This document shows, piece by piece, positions 8,358 through 16,944 of a DNA stretch of 64,000 nucleotides. Below the pieces are notes generated by a model. It saw nothing but the letters and a program-made list of their open reading frames with translations, made no database searches and was not told the DNA's origin. Origin of the DNA: Pseudodesulfovibrio aespoeensis Aspo-2 (lineage in GTDB: Bacteria; Desulfobacterota; Desulfovibrionia; Desulfovibrionales; Desulfovibrionaceae). The DNA lies in the NCBI RefSeq assembly GCF_000176915.2, contig NC_014844.1, positions 2,480,001 through 2,544,000 on the forward strand. Reading direction: 5' to 3'. The stretch's first letter is position 1, and each line of letters begins with the position of its first letter. The translations under genes were made by a program, and so were the position numbers.

Positions 8358-9836
8358 ATGCCAGACACCCTTCTCACGCCTTCGGGCAACCCGGACTCAG
8401 CCACCCGCCATACGGCCACGGACATCCTCGTGCTTGGCAGCGGCCTGGCCGGTCTGCGCGCAGCCTGGGCCGCCCGCGAGGGCGCGCCGCACCTGCGGGT
8501 GACGGTGGCCTGTCTCAAGAGTGCCCCGTCCGGCTCGTCTTTCACCAACCGCAACAACGCCCTGGGCGTCCAACTGCTCGACACCGAACCCCGCCAGTCT
8601 GCCTTTTGCCACGAGGCCATAGCCCTGGGCAGGCCGGGATTCGTCAACAAGAAGCTGGTGGAAATTCTTGCCAGCGAGAGCCAGGACCGGGTCCGCGAGA
8701 TGGAAGCCCTTGGCCTACGCCTTCGCCGCAACCCGGATGGGTCTCTGGCCCGTTTTCCCGGTTGCGGCAGCCACGATCCACGAGCGGCCATCTTCCATGA
8801 CCTGAACGGCGCATTCAATCAATACAGAATCAAGACAGATAGTTGCGGTGTCGATTTTTCAATCGGCACCGAAATCCTCGGCATTGTGACGGACGCGGGC
8901 GCAGCCAGGGGAGCCTGGGGATGGGACGCTGGCGAAAGCGCGTTCACCGCCGTCCGGGCCAGGGCGGTGATCCTGGCCTTGGGCGGCCCGGCCCCGCTCT
9001 TTGCCCGGCATCAGGCAGGCGGGGCCAATCCGGGATTGAGCCTTGGGCTGCTGGCCGACGCCGGGGTAAAAACCGCCAACGAGCCCTTTCTCCAGTTCAT
9101 GTGGGGGCGCGAGGACGCGTCCTTTCTCAACCCGGCGTCGCTGCTGGCTCCGGGCCACGGGCTGCGGATGCCCGACGGCTCGCGCCTCGACGCCGGGGAG
9201 GCCCTTGGCCCGACCCTGCCGAAACTGCGCGCGCTACGCCTTGCCCACTGCCCCGCCTTCCATCACCAGCCCCAGGCCGCCCTGGACCGACTGCTGCTCC
9301 ACGGGCTGCACCAGGACGGGTTCGCCAGGGTCGAGACCCCGAACGGCGTGATCAAGGCCGGACTCTATGCCCACGCGGGCAACGGCGGGTCCGTGGTGGA
9401 CGAGCATGGCCAAACCTCGCTGCCCGGCCTGTTCGCCATCGGCGAGTGCGCCACAGGCATGCACGGGGCCAACCGGCTGGGCGGGGCCATGGTCCTGGCC
9501 ACCCAGGTCTTTGGCCGCAGGGCCGGGCTGGCCGCGGCCCGGTACGCCGCTGGCGCGGACCTCATGGACGCGAGCCTGTTTCGCAATTGGTGCGATGAAA
9601 GCACCCGACAATGCGGGGCAATGGGAAATGGCAGGAGGACCAGACAGGCCATTGGCCGCGACCTGAGCCGGTACGCGCTTTTCGGCGGAACGCCCGGCGA
9701 CAGGCGCGGGCTTGAAGACTTCCGAACCCGGCTGACTGGGCTGGTCCGGTTGCCCGACCGGCGGACCCGGCTCGCGGCCCTGACCGCCCTGCTCGTGTCC
9801 AGGCCCACAGACGATCCGTTTCAGTACACTCCCTGA
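8358..9836 (+). CDS. FAD-binding protein of the fumarate reductase/NadB flavoprotein family
   Basis: A 492-residue soluble flavoprotein. It has an N-terminal dinucleotide-binding motif (DILVLGSGLAGLRAAW), the NNALG segment that follows the FAD ribityl region in FrdA/NadB proteins, a second FAD strand (ARAVILALGG) and the C-terminal signature LPGLFAIGECATGMHGANRLGGAM. The family includes succinate dehydrogenase/fumarate reductase flavoproteins, L-aspartate oxidase and adenylylsulfate reductase AprA. No iron-sulfur or membrane subunit adjoins, and the capping-domain catalytic residues are not clearly conserved, so the substrate is unknown. The ATG at 8358 immediately precedes the conserved region. 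Confidence 0.75.
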   Translation: MPDTLLTPSGNPDSATRHTATDILVLGSGLAGLRAAWAAREGAPHLRVTVACLKSAPSGSSFTNRNNALGVQLLDTEPRQSAFCHEAIALGRPGFVNKKLVEILASESQDRVREMEALGLRLRRNPDGSLARFPGCGSHDPRAAIFHDLNGAFNQYRIKTDSCGVDFSIGTEILGIVTDAGAARGAWGWDAGESAFTAVRARAVILALGGPAPLFARHQAGGANPGLSLGLLADAGVKTANEPFLQFMWGREDASFLNPASLLAPGHGLRMPDGSRLDAGEALGPTLPKLRALRLAHCPAFHHQPQAALDRLLLHGLHQDGFARVETPNGVIKAGLYAHAGNGGSVVDEHGQTSLPGLFAIGECATGMHGANRLGGAMVLATQVFGRRAGLAAARYAAGADLMDASLFRNWCDESTRQCGAMGNGRRTRQAIGRDLSRYALFGGTPGDRRGLEDFRTRLTGLVRLPDRRTRLAALTALLVSRPTDDPFQYTP

Positions 9837-9859
9837 CCGGCAACGACCGGTTCGGGGCG

Positions 9860-10399
9860 TCAGCCCAATGTGGCGAGAATGTCGGCGGCCTGCAACAGAT
9901 CGTCGGCCACGAAGTCTGCGCTGTCGCGGCACCGGGCCTCGTGCTCTCCCCCCTTGCCGGTGCGCACCAGGATGGTCGCGGCTCCCACGGCCCGACCCAG
10001 GAGCATGTCCACATCCTTGTCGCCGATCATGACGCTCTCGTGGGGATCAAAACCAAGCGACCGGGCCGCCTGCTCCATGAGGCCGGGCGCGGGCTTGCGG
10101 CAGCCGCACGCGGCCTCGGGCTCGTGGGGGCAGAAGAATATCCCGTCAAGGCGCACCCCCTGGGCCAGAAGCAGCTCGGCCATGCGCGCGTTGCAGGCAA
10201 GCACCGACGCCTCGTCGTAGTAGCCGCGCCCCACCCCGCTCTGGTTGGTGAGCACGGCCAGCCCCCAGCCCAGCTCGCGCATGCGGCGCATTCCCTGGGC
10301 CGCGCCGGGCAGCAGCTCCACCCCTGCCGGGTCGTGCAGGTAATGCCGGTCAAAGATGATGGTGCCGTCGCGGTCAAGCAGAACGTATCGTCCGGCCAT
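9860..10399 (-). CDS. gmhB: D-glycero-D-manno-heptose-1,7-bisphosphate 7-phosphatase
   Basis: Removes the 7-phosphate from heptose bisphosphate on the route to ADP-heptose for the LPS inner core. The 179-residue HAD-IIIA protein has the nucleophile motif LLDRDGTIIFDRHYL, LTNQSGVGRGYY, the zinc loop CPHEPEAACGCRKPAPG and the acidic MIGDKDVDMLLG, together diagnostic of GmhB. It lies 3 bp downstream of pdxA on the same strand. Together with waaA and kdsB it indicates a Kdo/heptose LPS core. Confidence 0.93.
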   Translation of the reverse strand: MAGRYVLLDRDGTIIFDRHYLHDPAGVELLPGAAQGMRRMRELGWGLAVLTNQSGVGRGYYDEASVLACNARMAELLLAQGVRLDGIFFCPHEPEAACGCRKPAPGLMEQAARSLGFDPHESVMIGDKDVDMLLGRAVGAATILVRTGKGGEHEARCRDSADFVADDLLQAADILATLG

Positions 10400-10402
10400 G
10401 GG

Positions 10403-11449
10403 TCACGCCTTTGCCAGGGCCAGCAGCCGGACCATGTCCAGAGCGGCCTGGAAGCTCCTGACGGACGCCTTGCCCGTGCCCACCAGATCATAGCCCGTGC
10501 CGTGATCGGGCGAGGTGCGGGGATGGGGCAGGCCGAGGGTGACGTTGACCGCCTGGCTGAAGTGCAGGAGCTTGAGCGGGGCCAGCCCCTGGTCGTGATA
10601 CATGGCCAGCACCGCCGGATAATCGCCCCTGGCCGCGAAGTGGAAGAGGGTGTCCGCAGGGAACGGACCGGCCACGTCGAGCCCCTCCAGCCGCGCCGCC
10701 TCGATGGCGGGCATGATGATCTCGTCCTCTTCGCTGCCGATGCGCCCGGACTCGCCCGCGTGGGGATTGAGACCGCATACGGCCACCGGCCCGACAAGGC
10801 CCAGGGTAGCGACGAACCGGGCCGTCAGCCGCAGACAAGCCAGGATGCGCTCCTGCGTCACCAGACCGGGCACGTCGCGCAGGGGCGGATGGGTGGTGAC
10901 CAGACTCACACGCAGCACCTGCGGGGCCGGCCCCTCAGGATCGGGCTTAAAGGCGGCACCCGCTTCCGGATCATGGCCGCACAAATGCATGCACACCCCG
11001 TCCGCACCTGCGCCCAGCCGCTCGGCCAGAAATTCCGTGTGTCCGGGGAAGTCGAACCCGGCGGCCTGGAACATGGCCTTGTTCAGGGGGCAGGTGAGCA
11101 GACCGTGGGCCAGCCCGGCCTTGAGCAGACCGATGGCCGCCTCCAGGCTCGTCCCGGCGGCCAGGCCGCCCTGCACAGTGGGCTCACCGGGCGGGAACTC
11201 CAGCCCGATGAGCGCGGGCGGCTCGTGGAGATAGACTCCGGCCTCCTGCCGACCAATGGTCTCGGGGTTTTCCAGGACTTCAAAGAATGCAGGCAGATCA
11301 AGCCGTTTCAATTCGCGATGGAGCGGAGCCGCCGGGCCGAGCAGAAGCACACGCTCGTCGCCGCGCCTGCGGGCCTGGGCAAAATGCCTGACCACCAGTT
11401 CGGGGCCGAGGCCGCACGGGTCACCCATGGTCACGCAAAGGGTCAGCAT
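10403..11449 (-). CDS. pdxA: 4-hydroxythreonine-4-phosphate dehydrogenase
   Basis: NAD-dependent oxidation of 4-phosphohydroxy-L-threonine in de novo pyridoxal 5'-phosphate synthesis (DXP-dependent branch). The 348-residue protein starts TLCVTMGDPCGLGPEL and carries GLLTCPLNKAMFQAAG, the metal ligand region PGHTEFLAE, CGLNPHAGESG, AMYHDQGLAPLK and TLGLPHPRTSPDHGTGYDLVG, the PdxA signatures. ATG 11449 has AGGTGG at good spacing; ATG 11455 and GTG 11461 are also possible. A PdxJ partner is not in the window. Confidence 0.95.
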   Translation of the reverse strand: MLTLCVTMGDPCGLGPELVVRHFAQARRRGDERVLLLGPAAPLHRELKRLDLPAFFEVLENPETIGRQEAGVYLHEPPALIGLEFPPGEPTVQGGLAAGTSLEAAIGLLKAGLAHGLLTCPLNKAMFQAAGFDFPGHTEFLAERLGAGADGVCMHLCGHDPEAGAAFKPDPEGPAPQVLRVSLVTTHPPLRDVPGLVTQERILACLRLTARFVATLGLVGPVAVCGLNPHAGESGRIGSEEDEIIMPAIEAARLEGLDVAGPFPADTLFHFAARGDYPAVLAMYHDQGLAPLKLLHFSQAVNVTLGLPHPRTSPDHGTGYDLVGTGKASVRSFQAALDMVRLLALAKA

Positions 11450-11516
11450 AGTCATATCCACCTGATGTGTTTAAGGATCATGGAAGAGTTACTCCGCCCG
11501 CCAAAGTTCCCGGTCT

Positions 11517-11984
11517 TTACGCCGGACGCGCCAGCCGGGCCATGAAATCGGCCAGGATGCGCTCGTGATCAAAGGCGGTGCGCGGCCAGCGGCCCAAGGG
11601 AAAGACCCTGGCCAGGCTCGCGTCGTCGCCCGCCCGGAGCGCGCCGATGTCGCGCGCAAGGCCGGTGTAGACCACGCTCATGGTATGCTGCCTGGGATCG
11701 CGCGCCGGGTCGGAATACACGCCGAGCAGCCCGGTCAGGATCACGTCAAGCCCGATCTCCTCCCGGCATTCGCGCACGGCGGCCTGCTCGCAGGTCTCGC
11801 CGTAGTCCACGAACCCGCCGGGCAGCGCCCAGCCCGACGGCGGGTTGGCCCGCTCGATAAGCACCACCCCGTCATCCCCGCCGGTCAGGCCGGGTACGAA
11901 GACGACCACATCCACGGTGGGCACAGGGTTGCGGTACACGATCACGTCGCCGCTGCAATGGGGACACGGTTTTTTCAGCTCCAC
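11517..11984 (-). CDS. Nudix hydrolase with N-terminal zinc ribbon
   Basis: A 155-residue protein with the Nudix box GGFVDYGETCEQAAVRECREEIGL, which binds divalent metal to cleave nucleoside diphosphate-linked compounds. The N-terminus has a CPHC pair; a second pair is not obvious, so zinc binding is only suggested. ADP-ribose or sugar-nucleotide pyrophosphatase activity is common for this type but the substrate is not determined. GTG 11984 is preferred because GAGGAG lies 8 bases upstream; TTG 12005 is the longer option. The gap to the next upstream gene (12006-12196) shows no gene. Confidence 0.88.
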   Translation of the reverse strand: MELKKPCPHCSGDVIVYRNPVPTVDVVVFVPGLTGGDDGVVLIERANPPSGWALPGGFVDYGETCEQAAVRECREEIGLDVILTGLLGVYSDPARDPRQHTMSVVYTGLARDIGALRAGDDASLARVFPLGRWPRTAFDHERILADFMARLARPA

Positions 11985-12196
11985 AGGGACACTCCTCAAC
12001 GGCAAGACTCAGGCCGCGACCAGACACGGATTCACCCCGCCCTGCCACCGCCCTTGCCCCATGTTGTGGCCCAAGGGGCAGGCCAAGTCAAACCCCATCC
12101 GCACCGGTGGCCTGACCCTGGCGCGAGACACACGCCGCTGACCGGCGCATCAGAAGGATAAAGAAAGGAAGCCGCGACAGGCCCAGAGCGGCCCGC

Positions 12197-12823
12197 CTAT
12201 TGAGGGGCGGCGATGGTGACTGAAAAGCCCTTGTCGCAGAGCTTCTTGACGGACACCGCGCCCTCGCGCAGCACTTCGAGCCGGGTGGCACCGAGCACGC
12301 GGATGACCGTGGACGGCTTGCCGCCCTTGGGCCATGGCGGATCGACGTAGACTGCGCCCGCCAGCTCGACGAGCCTGGGGGAGAGGTCTTCGGGCAGGGC
12401 CACCGGCACTTCGCCGCTCAGGTTGGCGCTGGTGGCCACGATGGGTTTGCGCAGTCGGCGCGAAAGTTCGGAGGCAAAGGGATGGCCGCTCCAGCGCACC
12501 GAGGTGTAGCCGTCCTCGTCGGACAAACAGGACGGCAGTTCGGGCAGCGCCTTGACCAGGATGGAGAGCGGGCCGGGCCAGAAGGAACTGGCAAGCTCTA
12601 GCAGAGCCGCTGGCCTGTCGTCCGTGACCAGCCCGAGCATGTCCACCCCGCCGATGATCAGCGGCAGCGGCTTGACCGCGGAGCGCCCCTTGATGTCCAT
12701 GACCTTCTCGCAGGCGGCCTCGCTGGTGGCATCGCACCCCAGCGCGTAGAGCGTCTCGGTCGGATAGACGACCACGTCGCCTGCGGTCATGGCCTTGAGT
12801 AGATTCTGCACGCGTCCCTCCAT
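12197..12823 (-). CDS. Threonylcarbamoyl-AMP synthase (Sua5/YciO/YrdC family)
   Basis: Likely makes threonylcarbamoyl-AMP from threonine, bicarbonate and ATP for t6A37 of tRNAs. The 208-residue single YrdC domain shows VVYPTETLYALGCDA, KGRSAVKPLPLIIG, WPGPLSILVKAL and ATSANLSGEVP, the RNA/nucleotide-binding motifs of the family. There is no C-terminal Sua5 domain, so it is a TsaC-type protein. The start is ATG 12823 or GTG 12811, the latter with GGAGGG close by. It lies downstream of trmH but beyond that gene's terminator. Confidence 0.88.
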   Translation of the reverse strand: MEGRVQNLLKAMTAGDVVVYPTETLYALGCDATSEAACEKVMDIKGRSAVKPLPLIIGGVDMLGLVTDDRPAALLELASSFWPGPLSILVKALPELPSCLSDEDGYTSVRWSGHPFASELSRRLRKPIVATSANLSGEVPVALPEDLSPRLVELAGAVYVDPPWPKGGKPSTVIRVLGATRLEVLREGAVSVKKLCDKGFSVTIAAPQ

Positions 12824-12924
12824 TCCTTGTTCTGACCGAATGGCCTTTGCCGCCGGGCGCGGCTGCGGGGCCGGGCATGGAAACTTGGCGGAATATGTAT
12901 ACCTGAACGGGCTGTGTTTCAATT

Positions 12925-12954
12925 AAAAAAACCCGCCCGCGCCTCGCCGGGCTT
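12925..12954 (-). terminator. Intrinsic terminator after trmH
   Basis: On the minus strand a GC-rich stem (GCCCG/CGGGC at 12935-12952, extendable through further GC pairing) is followed by seven T. It sits between trmH and the TsaC-type gene. Confidence 0.75.
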
Positions 12955-12969
12955 ATGCCCAGCGCCTGA

Positions 12970-13068
12970 TTATCCTCAACTACATCATCCTTAACTGCAT
13001 CATCCTCAACTGCATCATCCTCAACTGCATCATCCTCAAATTCATTGTCCCCGCTTCATTGTCCCCGC
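12970..13068 (-). repeat. Tandem short repeats downstream of trmH
   Basis: A 15-bp unit reading TTGAGGATGATGCAG on the minus strand is repeated about 4.6 times at 12970-13039, next to two copies of a 14-bp unit (13041-13068). The second of these contains the trmH stop codon. Each 15-bp unit includes GAGGATGATG, resembling a ribosome site plus start codon. There are no spacers, so this is not a CRISPR array. Confidence 0.85.
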
Positions 13069-13676
13069 TGCACGGTCCGCCACTCGGCCCGCAGCGCGGC
13101 CAGCTCCTCGTCGCTGAACGAGGGGGCGTCGTAGAGGCCTGCCCGCTTCCGCTGGGTGAAGGCCTCGTAGAGGATGATGGCGGCGGCCACCGAAACATTG
13201 AGGCTCTGGACCATGCCCTGCATGGGGATGTAGACCTCGTCGGGCACCAGGGCGGCCAGTTCCGGCGAGGTGCCCCGGTGCTCGTTGCTCAGGATGATGG
13301 CCGTGGGGATGGTGAAGTCGAAGTCCATGACCGGCCTGGCCGTGGCCGAAAACCCGGTGCGCAGGATCTGCCCGCCATCATGAGCCGAACCGCCGCCCCC
13401 GACCAGATTGCCGACCATGGTCGCTGCGTCCACATGGCGGATGAGCCGTATCCACTTCATGGCCGAGCCCGAGCTCTTCTTGCCCAGGTCCGGCCACTGC
13501 GAGGTGGTGTAGTAGAGATGAACATCGGACACGCCAAAGGCGTCGCAGCTGCGCAGCACGGCGGAGACGTTGTGCGGGTCCCAGATATTGTCCATGACCA
13601 GGGTCAGGTCTTTTTGCCTTCTGGCGAGCACTTGGTCGATCCGCTGTTTTCTCTTGTCGGATATTTCGCTTTGCAT
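13056..13676 (-). CDS. trmH: TrmH-type tRNA (guanosine-18-2'-O)-methyltransferase
   Basis: A SPOUT-class RNA 2'-O-methyltransferase using S-adenosylmethionine. The 206-residue protein aligns by eye with TrmH: LARRQKDLTLVMDNIWDPHNVSAVLRSCDAFGV (motif 1, catalytic Arg), ILSNEHRGTSPE (motif 2) and IPMQGMVQSLNVSVAAAIILYEA (motif 3, SAM-binding knot). The C-terminal basic extension matches the tRNA-binding tail of TrmH rather than the short TrmL type. ATG 13676 is chosen because conserved sequence begins just after it; ATG 13700 is also possible. It diverges from the chemosensory genes. Confidence 0.9.
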   Translation of the reverse strand: MQSEISDKRKQRIDQVLARRQKDLTLVMDNIWDPHNVSAVLRSCDAFGVSDVHLYYTTSQWPDLGKKSSGSAMKWIRLIRHVDAATMVGNLVGGGGSAHDGGQILRTGFSATARPVMDFDFTIPTAIILSNEHRGTSPELAALVPDEVYIPMQGMVQSLNVSVAAAIILYEAFTQRKRAGLYDAPSFSDEELAALRAEWRTVQRGQ

Positions 13677-13850
13677 GCCGGTTTGGTACCTGATCTTCAT
13701 GCCGTTATGCAAGCCGCCCGCGCACACGGCGCGCATTCGGCGCACTTCGGCTTGAGGCATTATTTTTTGCAGCTATTTATTGACAAATTTTTCCATTACA
13801 TAGGAAAACAATGGTGATGATTTTACATGTCTGAGAATCAGGGGACACCG

Positions 13851-14246
13851 ATGCGAGCACTCATAGTCGAGGATGAATTCCTGAGCCGGAAGGTTCTGAA
13901 ATCTTTCCTCATGACCCTCTTCGAGGTTGAGATCGTGGTCAACGGACGCGAGGCCATAGAGGCATTCAAGCTGGCCCACAGGGAAAACCAGCCCTATGGC
14001 CTCATCCTCATGGATATCATGATGCCCGAGGTGGACGGCATCGAGGCCCTCAAGCAGATCAGAAAACTGGAGGCCGACGAAGACCTGCGGCCACGGGTCA
14101 AGGTGATCATGACCACGGCGCTGGACGATCCGCAGACGGTCATGAGATCCTTCTACGACGGCGAGGCCTCGGCCTACATTGTCAAGCCCGTGGTCAAGGA
14201 AAAGCTCTACAAGGAGCTTGAGAAGCTCAATCTTCTTACCAAGTAG
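13851..14246 (+). CDS. Stand-alone response-regulator receiver (CheY-like)
   Basis: A 131-residue single receiver domain: acidic pair in MRALIVEDEF, phosphoacceptor Asp55 in LILMDIMMPEVDG, switch Thr in VIMTTALDD and the conserved lysine in AYIVKPV. No output domain follows. ATG 13851 has AGGGGA 6 bases upstream; ATG 13827 would add eight residues. It starts a three-gene run with an Hpt-STAS protein and a CheA-like kinase, so it is the probable phosphate acceptor of that relay. An AT-rich stretch with TTGACA at 13780-13785 lies in the divergent promoter region shared with trmH. Confidence 0.93.
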   Translation: MRALIVEDEFLSRKVLKSFLMTLFEVEIVVNGREAIEAFKLAHRENQPYGLILMDIMMPEVDGIEALKQIRKLEADEDLRPRVKVIMTTALDDPQTVMRSFYDGEASAYIVKPVVKEKLYKELEKLNLLTK

Positions 14247-14260
14247 ACAGGGAAAAGAGC

Positions 14261-14986
14261 ATGAGCGACGACCCGATGGTCGAGGAGTTCTTCTCCGAGG
14301 TCAACGACAAGTACTATCCCCAGGTAATGGAGGGGCTGGAACTGCTCGAAGTCAGCGAGGTGGCTCAGGGCATCGAGATTCTTTCACGCCCCCTGCACAC
14401 CATCAAGGGCGTGACCGGCTTCATGGTCGGATTCGAGCCAGCCTCACACTTCACCCACAAGATCGAGGATTTCCTGAAAAAGGTGCAGTCCGGAGATGTG
14501 GAGCCGACCCAGTACAACCTGACCCTGCTCTCGCGCGGGATCAACATGATCTTCCAGGTGCTCGAACAGCTCCGGGACGATGCCGTGGACGAGGAGGAAC
14601 AGGAGGAAGTCCTGGCGCTCATCACCGAGGCGTCAAGCAGCGGCCCGGTGGCTGCCGCAGAGACCGGGGCAGGAGTCACAGTGGAGACACGCGACTCCGT
14701 GACCATCATCCGGGTGCGCGACCATCGCGTCCATCTGGACCGACAGTTCAAGCCCGTCATCTCGGCCATCATGGGGGTCGAGCCCGGCGACAAAATCCTG
14801 ATCGACCTGACCGGCGTGCTCACCTTCGGCTCCACTGCCTGGGCCATGGTGGCCAGCATGGGTTCCACCTTCAAGATCGCGGCCTGCGGACTGAGCCCCG
14901 CCGCCAAGCAGACCTTCTACGCCTGGGGATTTGATACCACCATCGCCGTCTATCCCGACGAAGACACCTATTTCACGACCCAGTAA
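14261..14986 (+). CDS. Hpt-STAS fusion protein (histidine phosphotransfer plus anti-sigma-antagonist-like domain)
   Basis: A 241-residue protein of two modules. Residues 1-110 form a histidine-phosphotransfer domain with the phosphorylatable His46 in RPLHTIKGVTGF. After a short Glu-rich linker (DEEEQEEV), residues about 140-241 form a STAS-like domain: VTIIRVRDHRVHLDRQ, ILIDLTGVLTFGSTAW (Ser in the position phosphorylated in SpoIIAA-type proteins) and a final FDTTIAVYPDEDTYF. It sits 15 bp after the receiver gene and 10 bp before the CheA-like kinase. It may supply the phosphotransfer histidine to that kinase in trans; the STAS end could bind a partner. Both roles are inference from domains. 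Confidence 0.85.
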   Translation: MSDDPMVEEFFSEVNDKYYPQVMEGLELLEVSEVAQGIEILSRPLHTIKGVTGFMVGFEPASHFTHKIEDFLKKVQSGDVEPTQYNLTLLSRGINMIFQVLEQLRDDAVDEEEQEEVLALITEASSSGPVAAAETGAGVTVETRDSVTIIRVRDHRVHLDRQFKPVISAIMGVEPGDKILIDLTGVLTFGSTAWAMVASMGSTFKIAACGLSPAAKQTFYAWGFDTTIAVYPDEDTYFTTQ

Positions 14987-14995
14987 GGAGATTCC

Positions 14996-16687
14996 ATGCA
15001 GGACAGCATCAGCAAGTGCATAGAAGACATCGAGAAACAGATTCTCGACGTGGCCAGCTCCGGCTCCGGTGCCGGAGAAGCGGTCAATGCGCTCGGCCTG
15101 TCCCACATGAAGCTCTCCAGCGCGAGCGTCATCACCATTCTCGACATGCTGACCGACGGCATCACCCCGGTCAACGATGATATCGTCACGGCCATGCTCG
15201 GCGTGTGCGAGGCGCAAAAGCGGTTCCTCTTCGCCGTGGGCGGCCTGCTCCACACCGACGCAACATCCCTTGGCAGGAACGCACCCAGGAGCAAGGCCAT
15301 AGCCAGGCCGGACTTCGAGGACGAGGCCGAGGCGGCCAGGGCCTTCATGGACCCCGCAGCCATGGCCGAAGGGGAGCCAAAGTGCGACCTCGATGCCCAG
15401 GAGACAGGGGAGCAAGCCGACCCGGAGCAGGAGTCCGAACCGGACGTCAAATGCGACCCCAAGACCAAGGGCGGCACACCCGCAACCCAGGCCATCTCGT
15501 CCATCCGCGTGCCCACGGACCGGCTGGACCGGGTCATCGAGCTGGTGGGCAAGCTCATGGTCACCTACGCGGTCATCGCCCAGGGCGGGGCGCGCAATCT
15601 CGCCCAGATGGCCGCGTCGCTGCGCGAGCTCGACAACGTCATCAGCCGCTTGCAAAAAGAGGTGGACGCCATCCGACTGGTGCCCCTGAAACAGATTTTC
15701 ATGCCCATGCACCGGCTGGTCAGGAGCCTGAGCCAGAAGATCGGCAAAAGACTCGAATTCACCGTGCAGGGCGATGACCTGGCCCTGGACAAGACCATTG
15801 TCGAGAGTCTCAACGAGCCCCTGGTGCACCTGCTGCGCAATGCGGTGGACCATGGCCTGGAGACCACCGAGGGCCGCAAGCAGGCAGGCAAGGACGAGAC
15901 CGGCAACGTCATCCTCGCGGCCTGGCGCAAGGGCGACACCGCCTTTATCCAGGTGCGCGACGACGGACGCGGACTGGACCCGGACCGCATCCTGAACAAG
16001 GCCCTGGAAAAAGGACTTGCCGACCCGGACAAGCACTACGAGACAGCGGAAATCCTCCAGTTCGTGCTCCAATCGGGCTTCTCCACAGCCGAGACTATCA
16101 CCGATGTCTCCGGGCGCGGCGTGGGCATGGACGCGGTGGTCAACTCCATCCGCAACACCCTTGACGGCGACATCGCCATCGAGAGCACGCTGGGCAAGGG
16201 CGCGGCCTTCACCATCTCCATCCCCCTGGACCGCTCGGCCAACGAGGGCATCGTGGAAGCCCTGGTCTGCAAGGTGGGCGGCGACACCTTCATCGTCCCC
16301 AGCCGCGACGTGGTCGAGATATACATGCCCAAGATCCACGACGTGGTGGAGCTACCCGACGGGCGCGAAACCGTGGACGTGCGCGGCGAGGTCCACTCGC
16401 TGCTGCGGCTGGCCGACCTGCTGGGGCTCACCCCGGAGGTGACCGACATCGAGATGGCCCAGGCCATCGTGGTCCGGGTGGGCGACTACAAGGCCGCCAT
16501 CCTGGTGGACGAAGTCCTCAGGCAGCAACAGGTGGTCATCACCGGCTTCACCGTGCCGGTCGAGGAAATCTTCCATGTGCCCATCCTCGGCTACGGCATG
16601 ATGGGCGAATCCGACGCCCTGGTCATCGACACCGAGGAAATCCTGCAATACTTCCAGGAACGGCGCGCCATGGCGCGAACATCTTGA
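14996..16687 (+). CDS. CheA-like histidine kinase with degenerate N-terminal phosphotransfer domain
   Basis: 563 residues in CheA order. Residues 1-100 are helical and Hpt-sized but lack the HxxKG signature (LGLSHMKLSSASVI instead). A Glu/Asp-rich linker follows, then the dimerisation domain from about 167 (VPTDRLDRVIELVGKLM), an ATPase domain with N-box HLLRNAVDHGLE (about 277), QVRDDGRGLD and VSGRGVGMD (about 371), and a CheW-like domain from about 410 to the end (VGGDTFIVPSRDV, VRVGDYKAAILVDEV). Canonical CheA autophosphorylates its own P1 histidine; here the preceding Hpt-STAS protein is the likely substitute. No chemoreceptor, CheB or CheR gene adjoins. An RBS GGAG precedes the ATG. Confidence 0.88.
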   Translation: MQDSISKCIEDIEKQILDVASSGSGAGEAVNALGLSHMKLSSASVITILDMLTDGITPVNDDIVTAMLGVCEAQKRFLFAVGGLLHTDATSLGRNAPRSKAIARPDFEDEAEAARAFMDPAAMAEGEPKCDLDAQETGEQADPEQESEPDVKCDPKTKGGTPATQAISSIRVPTDRLDRVIELVGKLMVTYAVIAQGGARNLAQMAASLRELDNVISRLQKEVDAIRLVPLKQIFMPMHRLVRSLSQKIGKRLEFTVQGDDLALDKTIVESLNEPLVHLLRNAVDHGLETTEGRKQAGKDETGNVILAAWRKGDTAFIQVRDDGRGLDPDRILNKALEKGLADPDKHYETAEILQFVLQSGFSTAETITDVSGRGVGMDAVVNSIRNTLDGDIAIESTLGKGAAFTISIPLDRSANEGIVEALVCKVGGDTFIVPSRDVVEIYMPKIHDVVELPDGRETVDVRGEVHSLLRLADLLGLTPEVTDIEMAQAIVVRVGDYKAAILVDEVLRQQQVVITGFTVPVEEIFHVPILGYGMMGESDALVIDTEEILQYFQERRAMARTS

Positions 16688-16719
16688 CTTGGCCACCCCT
16701 GTGGGCATAGTTAGCCAGT

Positions 16720-16868
16720 CTCAGGTGTCCACCAAGGATTGAAAAGGGAATCCCGTGCAAATCGGGAGCGGACCCGCCGCCGTGACGCTCTCATGAACCG
16801 TCTTCATTCATGCCACTGGGAAGGCCCGGGAAGGCGAAGACGGGAGGAGCCAGCCGGAAGACCTGCCT
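16720..16868 (+). ncRNA. Cobalamin riboswitch
   Basis: Conserved elements appear in order: AGGTGTCC with the GAAAAGGGAA turn, CCCGTGCAAATCGGGAGCGG, CCGCCGCCGTGA, then GCCACTGGGAAGGCCCGGGA and the B12 box AGCCAGCCGGAAGACCTGCC. It lies about 150 bp before periplasmic cbiK and controls the cbiK-btuCDF-cbiL-cbiK run. The intrinsic terminator at 16945 indicates transcriptional attenuation when B12 is bound. Confidence 0.95.
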
Positions 16869-16944
16869 GAGCCCGTTTCCACGGTCTGCCTCCGATGGCA
16901 CGAGGGCTTGCCATCCATAGGTATTTGAAGGGAAAAATACGGTT

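Noticed and set aside
12970-13068. Possible CRISPR array
   Set aside because: Repeats are 14-15 bp and contiguous with no spacers and no cas genes.
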